Assembly: GCA_051294375.1 (NCBI GenBank) | Contig: CM119271.1 | Span: 12,887,039-12,951,038, forward strand | DNA: 64,000 nucleotides | Source of the DNA: Paraspadella gotoi | Taxonomy: Eukaryota; Chaetognatha | Direction: 5' to 3' | Part shown: piece after piece, positions 1-8,964 of the stretch | Layout of the letters: every line of letters begins with the position of its first letter | How positions within the stretch are numbered: the first letter of the stretch is position 1 | The notes under the pieces: model-generated | Seen by the model: only the letters and a program-made list of their open reading frames with translations | What the model was told of the DNA's origin: nothing | Database searches by the model: none | Translations under genes and position numbers: made by a program

Positions 1-343
1 TTTGTGATCACCTGACTGTAGTTTTGCGTGACGTGGTCACGTGACTACATAAGTATGAAACGCATGCACAAGAAGTATTTCAAATGTAATGTCCTACCTG
101 TCTACCAAGTATTAACTAAAATAACTTTCTTAGCCCGTGCATCGGAATTCCGTCTTTTATTTCAGTCTCTTAGATTCCAGGTTTTTTCCTGTCTTAACTA
201 TACTATAGAGCCAAACTATACTTAGGGTTAGGGTTAGGGTTATAAGCATTTTGAACAAAAGTGGGATAGACCTACCGTCATATCGACCGACCGATAGACC
301 GACCAAAAAGTGACTTGTAGAGTTGCTCCGCGAGTACTCGGGA
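1..343 (-). mobile_element. Interspersed element F, copy 1
   Basis: This is a minus-orientation copy of a short, apparently non-coding element seen about ten times in the window. Read on the minus strand it runs from a palindrome near 322-343 (GTTGCTCCGCGAGTACTCGG on plus), through a GGTC/GACC-rich tract, a block reading 'cttagcccgtgcat' and a CATGTCATG-like tract. It carries an insertion of GGGTTA units. No coding capacity is seen. It was recognised by comparison with copies at 13.8, 24.9, 60.6, 62.2 and 63.4 kb. Confidence 0.7.
222..242 (+). repeat. Telomere-like (TTAGGG)3 inside an F copy
   Basis: Three perfect TTAGGG units lie inside the F copy, at a position where other F copies read straight through. 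It is too short to be a chromosome end, so it is an interstitial telomere-type motif. Confidence 0.7.
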
Positions 344-639
344 AAGGGAAGGGAAAAAAAAGTGACGGTCGGTATAAAAACGAAAGAGGACGAGAGGGCG
401 AAGGCTCTTGGCGACATCGTCGTCGTCATCGTCGTTGTCGTCGTCGTTGTCGTCGTCGTCACCGTCATCGCACACGCTCAGACCATTATCCTGCGTAACG
501 CTCTTATCAAGATAATACTGTTACAACTTTATTCGTCCAACGAGTAAAACACTGTTTACAATTACACCGAGGAAGGACAAACATCCAATTCCACATTTTT
601 CTTCGGTTTCGTCTTTTCAGGTGAAACCGAAAACGAGGC
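344..639. other. Intergenic, CGT-rich microsatellite
   Basis: The stretch contains an impure (CGT)n tract at about 410-462 that keeps frames open on both strands (poly-V/R on plus, poly-D/T on minus). The rest is ordinary non-coding sequence with no gene I can support. Confidence 0.6.
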
Positions 640-705
640 AGTAAAAAAAATGGCGGCCATTTTGGCGGGAATCCGTTTGCGTTCGGGCGTCGCTTAGCAA
701 CGTCC
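640..705. promoter_or_regulatory. TATA-less promoter-like motif cluster
   Basis: Within 65 bp of CpG-containing sequence there are three recognisable promoter motifs: AAAATGGCGGCC (YY1-like) at about 646-657, TTTGGCGGGAA (E2F-like) at 661-671, and GTCGCTTAGCAAC (X-box/RFX-like half-sites) at 689-701. The neighbourhood is AT-rich, so the GC content stands out. No downstream exon could be established on either strand, so the target gene is unknown. The motif names are established knowledge; function here is inference. Confidence 0.4.
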
Positions 706-1405
706 CGACGCAGCGTGAAAATATCGCTGGCGCCAAAAGTGAGAGAGAGAGAAGAGATAAACCATTGAATAAATTGTGTGTTGCTTTCTGTTGTGCTTTT
801 TTTTAGGTTGTGTTATTTATTGTGTTGTATATGGTAAGTCGGTGTGTTGTGTTAAGGCAACTGTTGTGCGTTGTGCCGTTTTTATCCTTTGTGTTATATT
901 GTGCTGCGAGAGTCGCAACTAGAAAGTGAGAGTCGAAATCCGAAATTCGCATGAGATAAACCTTGGAATCAATCATTCATTTAGTGACCATTCACGCAAC
1001 AATTCTTTCACTCATTCGCTAACTTATTCAGTCACTCATTCGCTCACTGTCTCACTTATTGTCAAGTCACCAATTTACTCACAAACTCGTCTTCTATAAT
1101 CTTCGATAATCTTTTTCACGATGAAAAGATTCTCACCGCGAGACATTTTGTGAACGGATCAGTCATTTTGTTCATTTTGGCGAGTGATTGTCTTCGTCGT
1201 CGTCTTCGTCTTCGTCGTCGTCGTCGACATCGTAGTCGTCGTCGTCTTCTTCAACGTCGTCGTCGACATCGTCGTCGTGGTCGTCGTCTCAAACGGAAAT
1301 ATCTTTTCAAGGTCAAAGTTTCGTGAGAAGAAATTTGTCTTTAAAGTCGATTAAGCAGAATAAGGAAATATATCTCTTTTTTTCTTAATCATAAGAAAAA
1401 GAAAA

Positions 1406-1436
<31 letters not shown>

Positions 1437-1449
1437 GGTAAAAAGGATA
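706..1449. other. Intergenic with (GTC)n tract
   Basis: The stretch has GT-rich sequence at 770-900, then repeats of 'cattcactcattcgctcac' type around 970-1080, then an impure (GTC)n microsatellite at about 1190-1290. No gene was recognised. Confidence 0.5.
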
Positions 1450-1902
1450 TAAAATTATCCATTCAGTTAATAAACAAATAATGTCCCAGACTTTGGACCG
1501 GCTATTGTTTTTTAAGGCCTCCTTCTCTCTTACAAGGTAATAATATTGCAAGACCCTGTAATCTTTAAATCGAGACTCTTTCAAAGTCTGGTTTATTAAC
1601 TTGCAGAGTACCTGGCCTCCCTATCAATAAATTTATATAATGTATTTTAATAATACTTAAGCTTAAGGTAGTGGTCTTTTCATAAAATTGAAACATTCTT
1701 TGAAATATTATACCACTTCATTGATAGGGAAGCCAGATAATCTGGGAGTGAATAAACGAGACTGAGAGAGAGTCTTGATCAAAAGCTTGCAGGGACATGC
1801 TATGTCATTATCTTGTAAGAGTAATTGAGGCCTTAAACCACCAAAGCCTGTCCAAAGTAAGGGGCAAGATAGCTTATTTATTAAATGAATGGGTAATTTT
1901 TA
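1450..1902. mobile_element. Fold-back (MITE-like) element with long inverted arms
   Basis: The left arm (about 1450-1645) matches the reverse complement of the right arm (about 1712-1902) along nearly its whole length. Matches include AAAATTAYCCATTCA at the tips, 'aaggcct', 'ggtttattaac/cgtttattcac' and 'ctccctatcaat' next to a loop of about 65 bp. No ORF is present. Fragments of the tip ('gcaagatagct...ttatcgaatgaatt') recur at about 5148, 9838 and, inverted, 19256. Confidence 0.6.
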
Positions 1903-3330
1903 TATTGGTTGTACAAGTTTTTTTTACATCTCTTGTCGCGTGACATTTCGCCTCATGTCATGATTCTAAGTTGGATGATGACGAGGATGAGAAGGAGGAA
2001 GAGAAAGAGGAGGATGAGGAAGAGGAGGAGAAGGAAGAGGAGGAAAAAGAGGAGAATACCTAATATATTGGATGCACGCAATAATTCCTTACTTTTATCC
2101 CCTTTTCTACTGATTTCGATCGACAATTTTTTAGCACGAACCTCAGAAAAGGTCGATGGGCGTCGAGTAAACAGCCTCGTGGCAACCTTAAATCTTGAAG
2201 CCCCGAACCGGCACGGCTCGGGAAAAAGTCTAGACGGCTTCTTGCAGCCTTAACGTTGAGCCAGCGAAATTCTGAAATTGTGACTGGAAATTTATTTTTT
2301 TTTTAAACTCAAATTTTCCTTGTAAAAAATAAAAACTAATGAAGACTCGAAATGTTTTTAGAGTCGAAACATGTCTGCATTATAAAATAAAATCGCATAT
2401 TACAAAATAAAAAAAATCGTTGTTAATAAACCTATTAAATTCTTTGTCAAGACTGGAAATTTGAAGCGGAAATTTGTATTGGGCAGAGCGATCGAAATAA
2501 TTCAATTCTTCAGAATAAGTAGCATTGTTGTTTTTCCTTTTTCCTTTCAGAAAAAAACAAGTTTTTTTGAAAAAGAATTCAGAGGGGAAAAAATCGATTT
2601 AAAAAAAAAAAACAAACAAAAAAACAAAACAAAAGGGCATAAAGATAAAGTTTGAGTCTTTCTTTTTGTGTAACGTGCCAAGATCGATGTCAAACGTTTT
2701 AGTGTTGGATCACCTAAAGTTAGAACCGTTGCGTATTAGATTAATTAAAAGGGCACGCATGCAGATGCGAGTGCTAACAGAGAAAACGCCCCTATTACCT
2801 AAATATATTAATGACATGAATGATTTCAAAGTATAGTAGGGTAGTATAGTATAGTAGGGAGAAGAGCCGTCTGCCCTTTCGAATTTTTTTATCATTTTTT
2901 TTCGATCATTTGTCACCGCGACCCATGGCCAATCACCGGCCCGTCTTTTCTGATTGAAATCTAATCTTTATTTTTTTGAAAAAAAAAAGGGAGAACAAAT
3001 ATTATCTCGGGACTTAATATCTTTTTTTATTCAATAAAGGTTTCTTATTTTTTCGACTTTGACCGAGCCTTGAGTTTTAACAACCATCTGCGGTAAAAAA
3101 AAAAAAAAAAAAAAAAAGACCGCAAAAAATTGCATTGTGCGAAATCCAATGTCTAAAGCAAATTCAGAGGATCAACCAAACACTTCTAATCTAACGATAA
3201 TTGATACTTAATAATTGCATTTAATTTACTAATTGATGAGAAAACAGAGAGAGATTAAAAAAACTATTTACTAAATTACGATCAGTACATAATTAACAAT
3301 ACAACATTCTCTTAAAGAGAGAGAGAGAGA
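1903..3330. other. Intergenic, AT-rich, no gene seen
   Basis: It contains a GA-rich purine tract (1975-2055), AT-rich DNA and a long A-run at about 3096-3117. The reading frame open across 1909-2253 is made by the purine tract (Arg/Lys-rich) and does not look like a protein. The last 20 bases before 3331 are a (GA)n run preceding the fukutin-like start codon. Confidence 0.5.
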
Positions 3331-4935
3331 ATGAGATTCGCTCTCCGCAAACGGCGCCTCCTCTTCCTCCTCTTCTTCGTCTTCATCGTCGTCGTCTTCG
3401 CGTCTCTCCACCGGCGACGCCTCAACTCGTTCGTCGATCGTTTTCTCGTCGAACGGAAGCATCGACTCTCGAGGGTAAGGTTCCTCCGCCGCTGCGCCGA
3501 AGAAAAAGTAAGATTCCTCGTCGTCTCGGAACAGTTGGTAAGGAGCGTGGAGTCCCGACGGAATTCTACGATCAAAGTACAATCGCTTACCCTGTCGCTC
3601 ACCAAATCCAACTCTCTCTCGCCGACAGACTTTCCTCACCTCGCCGTCTTTCGTCATCACCTCTCCCTTCTCCAGCGAATCCTCAGCGAGCCGGAGTTCG
3701 GACCAAACGGTAAGTTCCGCCTCGACGCTCGAGCGATTCGCGGCGCTCCCGGCGTCGAAAAGGCGCCGCTGAGCAACGCCGCGACGTCAAAGGCTCCATC
3801 CAAAATCCTCTACGGATTCTCGATCCACGACGGAACTAGAAACCGTTTCGACGTCTCCGTCATCTACGAACGTCGCGCGTCGAAGGACGACGCCTACTTC
3901 TGGATGCCCTGGTCGCCGAGAGGCGTCGCCATGGCCTTTCCGGCCTTCGAGACGCGACCCGTCGCCGTCGAGGGCTTCGGCGAGACGTTCCAGTCGCCCG
4001 CGAACGCGACGCAGTTTCTGTGGGAATCGGAGTCGGCGGAATTCGTCCGATGCGACGCGGAGAGAAACGCTGGTTTCGCCAGCAAATCCTTGGAGGCGGT
4101 GATGTTGAACGCGACGATGGATGAGGCAAGAATTAAAAGATCGATGGGCTTGATTGTAGGTGGGTTGCGGAAAGGGGGTTGGGAGTTGGGGGGNNNNNNN
4201 NNNNNNNNNNNNNNNNNNNNNNNNNNNNNNNNNNNNNNNNNNNNNNNNNNNNNNNNNNNNNNNNNNNNNNNNNNNNNNNNNNNNNNNNNNNNNNNNNNNN
4301 NNNNNNNNNNNTTATCTATCTATCTATCTATCTATCTATCCATCCATCTTTCTCTCTCCCCCTTACCTCAATCCAAAGCCCTCCGTAAAACAATGTCCAA
4401 CTGGCGCAAACGCAACTGGATCACGAGCGGGACTCTCCTCGGCTGGTATCGCCAATGCTCCCTCATCCCTTACGACCGAGACATGGACACGGCCCAGTGG
4501 ATCGACGACTACGAACCCTGGATGATCCAACACTTCGTCGATCACCCGATCCTCAAACTCTACGTCAAATTCGGAATCCCCGAAGACAGTCTGGAATTCA
4601 AGATGGGGGATCGTCTTCACCAAACGATCGATCTCTTCTGGATGTATCCGTACGGAAGACAATCTTGGGTCGGCTTTCAAGTCTTCGACTCCAAATACAC
4701 GAAAATGATCGCCCTCTATCCGCTCGTGGGGCGAATCTGTTCGGCCGATCTGCACGGGTATCTCGTGTACGTGCCGTGCGACGCTTGGTCCGTGATACGG
4801 ACTCAGTACGGGGAGAACTTGTTCGAACAGAATCCCGGACACGATTACACCAAAGATGGACACAATTATAGAAGTAACGGGACTTGGAGCAAACTGCAAT
4901 GGGAAGGTGGCGAAGTTTATAAAGTTTATCAGTGA
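3331..4935 (+). CDS. LicD/fukutin-family type II membrane protein (two exons)
   Basis: The proposed model is exon 1 at 3331-4159 and exon 2 at 4379-4935, giving 461 aa. Residues about 10-26 form a hydrophobic segment after an RKRR patch, a type II signal anchor typical of Golgi enzymes. 'FQSPANATQFLWESE...FVRCD' resembles the region before the catalytic domain in fukutin-like proteins. The LicD-type domain follows: SGTLLGWYR (293-301), the acidic DRDMD motif (309-313) and TIDLF (Asp361). The family transfers phospho-sugar or phospho-alditol groups; the substrate here is unknown. The intron 4160-4378 contains a 118-N gap and is proposed because GT at 4160 and AG at 4377-4378 join in phase 1 (GCC) and remove a low-complexity GGWELGG/YLSIYLS insert. 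The ATG at 3331 is the first in frame. An unspliced reading is also open, so the splice model is inferred. Confidence 0.82.
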   Translation: MRFALRKRRLLFLLFFVFIVVVFASLHRRRLNSFVDRFLVERKHRLSRVRFLRRCAEEKVRFLVVSEQLVRSVESRRNSTIKVQSLTLSLTKSNSLSPTDFPHLAVFRHHLSLLQRILSEPEFGPNGKFRLDARAIRGAPGVEKAPLSNAATSKAPSKILYGFSIHDGTRNRFDVSVIYERRASKDDAYFWMPWSPRGVAMAFPAFETRPVAVEGFGETFQSPANATQFLWESESAEFVRCDAERNAGFASKSLEAVMLNATMDEARIKRSMGLIVGGLRKGGWELGXXXXXXXXXXXXXXXXXXXXXXXXXXXXXXXXXXXXXXXXLSIYLSIYLSIHLSLSPLPQSKALRKTMSNWRKRNWITSGTLLGWYRQCSLIPYDRDMDTAQWIDDYEPWMIQHFVDHPILKLYVKFGIPEDSLEFKMGDRLHQTIDLFWMYPYGRQSWVGFQVFDSKYTKMIALYPLVGRICSADLHGYLVYVPCDAWSVIRTQYGENLFEQNPGHDYTKDGHNYRSNGTWSKLQWEGGEVYKVYQ

Positions 4936-5752
4936 TATGTTATATATATATATACGAAGATTTATTTATTGTTTTTTTTTTCAAGTTTTAATTACATTCC
5001 GTTTATATTATTTATAGATATTGTCTTAATTTTCTTGATCGATCAGGAAACGATGTTTAAAAATGTCACAAGTAAACAAGTGATTATCTCGTTAAACTTA
5101 AAGGGATAGAAGACTAAATCCATTACAGTGTGTTCAAAATTATAGGCAAGATAGCTAATTTATCGAATGAATTAATAATTTTATGTTGTTCAATGTTCAA
5201 ACCATTTTCATACATAATGAAATGTTTAATGAGATAAACAGTCGTCATGGCGATCTAAGCTCTTGTTTGATTCATTTAATTTGCATTTCAAAACTTTGAT
5301 TTGCCGATGTCGACAGGGCGGATAGCGGGCTGGAACCCTGGACCTTTGGGGGTAAGAGGCGAACCCTGATTAGTTGATTTTAATTCGCCACACGATAATC
5401 CACAACGTCGGTCCGTATGTCTGGAGTCTGGTCTGAACTTATCACTTCGCTCGCCTCGGAATTCAGTTGCGATTCCCTTTTTTTACAAGGGGAATTCAGG
5501 CTTAAAAAAGAGGGAGAGAANNNNNNNNNNNNNNNNNNNNNNNNNNNNNNNNNNNNNNNNNNNNNNNNNNNNNNNNNNNNNNNNNNNNNNNNNNNNNNNN
5601 NNNNNNNNNNNNNNNNNNNNNNNNNNNNNNNNNNNNNNNNNNNNNNNNNNNNNNNNNNNNNNNNNNNNNNNNNNNNNNNNNNNNNNNNNNNNNNNNNNNN
5701 NNNNNNNNNNNNNNNNNNNNNNNNNNNNNNNNNNNNNNNNNNNNNNNNNNNN
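4936..5752. other. 3' flank of the fukutin-like gene, with scaffold gap
   Basis: This is AT-rich sequence after the stop, with no AATAAA close by. A tRNA-derived repeat fragment sits on the minus strand at about 5300-5365: on minus it reads 'aaaggtccagggttccagcc', matching the head of the SINE copies at 52.3 kb. A 232-N gap occupies 5521-5752. The noisy duplicate (10240-10500) suggests the gap hides GA repeats followed by GCC repeats. Confidence 0.5.
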
Positions 5753-5888
5753 CGCCGCCGCCGCAGCCGCCGCCGCTGCCAACCGAACTTACCCGAGGTT
5801 AAACCCGAATTTTACGGCCGACGTTTTCAAAGAGTTGAGTCCGACGTCGCCAGAGACGCCACGAAGTCCCGACGTCTCGTACAACTAA
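5753..5888 (+). CDS. Possible 3'-terminal exon, poly-Ala then Pro/Ser-rich tail
   Basis: Directly after the gap one plus frame reads about nine alanines, then NRTYPRLNPNFTADVFKELS, then a PTSPETPRSPDVSYN-like end and TAA (5886-5888). The composition resembles the disordered C-terminus of a regulatory protein more than chance, and the same stretch recurs in the noisy copy near 10508-10650 with indels. No upstream exon, splice acceptor or homology can be shown because the gap hides the 5' side. It may equally be GC-rich non-coding DNA. Confidence 0.22.
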
Positions 5889-6420
5889 GACGATTATGCG
5901 GGCGATGGGACGAAAGCGGGAGGCCAACGCTATATGGCCGCATACTAAGCTCATAGTAATTTATACTACGTCATACTTAGCTCATGCGAAGCTGTACGTA
6001 TTCTTTATTTTTTCATACTTAGCTGTACTAACCCTTTCGGCTTTATACTTAGGGCATACTAAGCCTTACTGCGTCATACTAAGCTCATACGAAGCCGTAG
6101 GCCTTTCGTTGCTCATAATACGCCATACCACGTCTTTCTTAGCTCATGCTATGTTGAGCGACGTCATACTTAGTTGATACTATTTAGTGGAACGTCATAC
6201 TAAGCTTAAACTAATCTGAACTATGTCATAATTACTTATTCAGCTCATACTAAGCTTTGTGACTTCTTACTGAAAGCATACTAAGTCTATGACGTTAAAC
6301 TGAGTTTATACTCAGCCGTAAGACATCTCTCGTTGCTAATAGTAATCCATACGACGTATATCTTTGCTCATACTAAGCCGTATGTCGTAAAACTTTGCTC
6401 ATACTAAGCAGTAACACGCT
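5889..6420. repeat. Degenerate CATACTAAGC / TCATACTTAGCTC repeat field
   Basis: About twenty diverged units of the type (T)CATACTWAGC(TCATAC) spaced 15-30 bp apart fill this interval, often joined by GCCGTA or GTCGT. It is a decayed short tandem repeat with no coding signal. The field is present again at about 10700-11150 in the duplicate. Confidence 0.6.
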
Positions 6421-7595
6421 CTATAACGGAAGAGGAAAAAAGGGGATTTTTAAATAGCGGGATAACGACGGAACCGAAATTAGGTTTAGACAACGAGGTT
6501 AATGTTGTGGATTTTATGGTCGATTCGACGGGACGTCTTTGTGAAAGACGTTACGACGTAGAAAAGAGCGTGTATTATATTATATTTATATTATATTAAC
6601 GACGTTACTGTGAAGTTACCGACGATGGAAGATGCGTTATAAAAAAATAGCACATTATTAACGACGTTACTGATTTTGATGATATTATTGACGGTTATGA
6701 TAAAAAGTTTCATCGATGTTGGAAGGAATTACTAATGATGATGAATATGGATGACGTTATATTTAACATTTTCCCCACAAATTATCAACAATTATAGGAG
6801 CTGTTAATGGCTATGATAGTAACGATGTTTTTTTTTTAAATTAAGTTTGTAGATTCGATCCCGGGATTATTCCCCCATGACCTCAGGCTCAACCGATGTC
6901 GCCACTCAGTTACTTTAGGTTATCACACTATAGACATATATCTATATTGATTAGCTTATTCCCTTTTGTTATCATCCAAACAAATGATCAAGCTTTTCTC
7001 CAAACAATCAGCTGATCTGAGACAAATAATTCTTATCTCCTGAGTTCTACTTGAAAACCTTTCACAAATGTTTTACAAATTTAGCAACTCAACTCAAATC
7101 TCGTCTCATTACTAATTTATTAATTATTTGTTACGCTTTTATTAACTTGTTATTAATTGATTAATTAAACTATTATTGCAATGTTTGCCATATAGGATAT
7201 TGCCATTGCTTGCTGGCAAAGCAACGGATATCTATATGCTTTGATTATTTTATTAAGGTCAATTTTATCTTACAAACAGACAAATTGGTTACTGAAACTT
7301 TTATCTCAGAGAGCTTGCTGCGACATCCAACGAATTCATACAGCGACATTCACAAAGTAACCGATGATGCAAAGCGGCTTTTAAACTAATTCAAATTTAA
7401 TTAAATTTAAAAAAAAAATGACGTTAAACAGATTATCAATGAAGTTACCGATAAAGTTATACAGGACGATATTGAGACGTTAATGGCGTTAGAAATGACG
7501 TTACTAATCTCGTTAACACAAGTAACCGACGACGTTACGGCGACGTTACGGGTTTTTATCGTCGACGTTATGCCTCTTTCCCGCTTTACTGTCGT
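6421..7595. other. Intergenic with scattered GACGTTAC motifs
   Basis: The motif (AA)CGACGTTAC, or GACGTTA variants, recurs many times at 6530-6680 and 7420-7575, separated by AT-rich DNA. At 6850-6900 the minus strand carries a tRNA B-box-like string (GGGATCGAATCT), possibly the head of a short repeat. No gene was found. Confidence 0.45.
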
Positions 7596-8931
7596 GAGAT
7601 ATAAAAAAAGACATTTACTAAATTAACGGATCAGTACATAATTTAACAATCACAAACATTTCTCTTAAAGCTCAGAGAGTGACGAGAAGATGAGGATCTG
7701 CGAGCCGTCTCCGGGCGCAGAACTGGTCGCTCTTCCTCTTCCTCCTCTGTCTTCGTCTTCATCGATCGTCGTTCTTCGGCCGTCTCTCCACCGGCGACGC
7801 GCTCAACTCGTTCGTCGATCGTTTATGGCTCGTCAACGGAGGCAGTGCGACTGCTCAGGGTAAGTTGCCGCGCGCGCGCTGCCGGCGAAAGAAAAAGTAA
7901 GAGTTGGCCTCGGTCGGCTGGCGGAGCAGGTGGTAAGGAGCGTGAGTCCCGGAGGGCGGGAGAGTGGGTCGTGACGATGCGAGGAGGAAGTACGAATCGC
8001 TTACCCTGCTTCGCTCACCAAATCCAACTCTCTCACGCCGACAGACTTTCCCCACCTCGCCGTCTTTCGTCGATCACCTCTTCCGTTCTCCAGCGAAATC
8101 CTCAGTGACACACGAGCCTGAGTTCGGACCAAACCGGTAAGTTCCGCCTCGACGCTCCAAGCGATGTGCCGCGGCGGCTCCCGGTCCGGTCGAAAAAGGC
8201 GTCCGTCTGAAGCAACGCCGCGAACGTCAAAGGCTCCATCCAAAATCCTCTACGGATTCTCGATCCACGACGGAACTAGAAACCCGTTTCTCACGATCTC
8301 CTCATCTACGAACGCTCGCGCGACGAAGACGACGGCCTACTTCTGGATGCCCTGGGTTCGCCAGAGGCGTGCGCCATGCGCCTTTCCGGCCTTCGAAGAC
8401 GCGACCCGTCGCCGTCGAGGGCTTCGCGCAGCTGAGACGTTCCAGTCGCCGCGAACGGCGACGCAGTTTTCTAGTGGGAATCGGGACGGCGGAAATTCGT
8501 CCGATGCGACCGGAGAGGAACGCTGGGTTTCGCCAGCAATCCTTGGAGGCGGGTGTTGGACGCGAGCGGAGGGGATGGAGAGGCAAGAAGTGTAAAAAGG
8601 ATCGATGGGCCTTGATGTAAGGTGGGTTGCGGCGAACAGGGCGTTGGGAGTGGGGGGAGGTGGCTTTTATTGTTTACATATTGTTTATGGCTTAATTAAG
8701 GATTAGGAGTTCTTTATTATTATGTTTTCTTTTTAACCGCGCGGCTGTTTTTGATATTACCTTGTTTAGATTTGACTCTCTCTCTCTCCTCCTCTCTCCT
8801 CTCTCTCTCTTACTGTCTCTGCTCTGGCGTGGTCTCTTCCGTTTCTCTCTCTCACCTCTCCTTCTTACACTCAGAATAGCAATCAATCTCTGTTTATTTT
8901 TTTGCCTATCTATCTATCTGATTCTATCTAT

Positions 8932-8964
<33 letters not shown>

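Noticed and set aside
1909-2253. 114-codon frame with Arg/Lys-rich core
   Set aside because: The core is a purine (GA) tract; no conserved partner or family resemblance.
3271-3660. Minus-strand open frame of 129 codons with acidic stretch, opposite the fukutin-like gene
   Set aside because: It is antisense to the signal anchor and N-terminus of a better supported gene. Its poly-Glu part comes from a GA/CT repeat.
4100-4160. GC donor at GAG/GCAAGA near 4125 for the fukutin intron
   Set aside because: It would leave the wrong phase for the acceptor at 4378, whereas GT at 4160 joins in frame.
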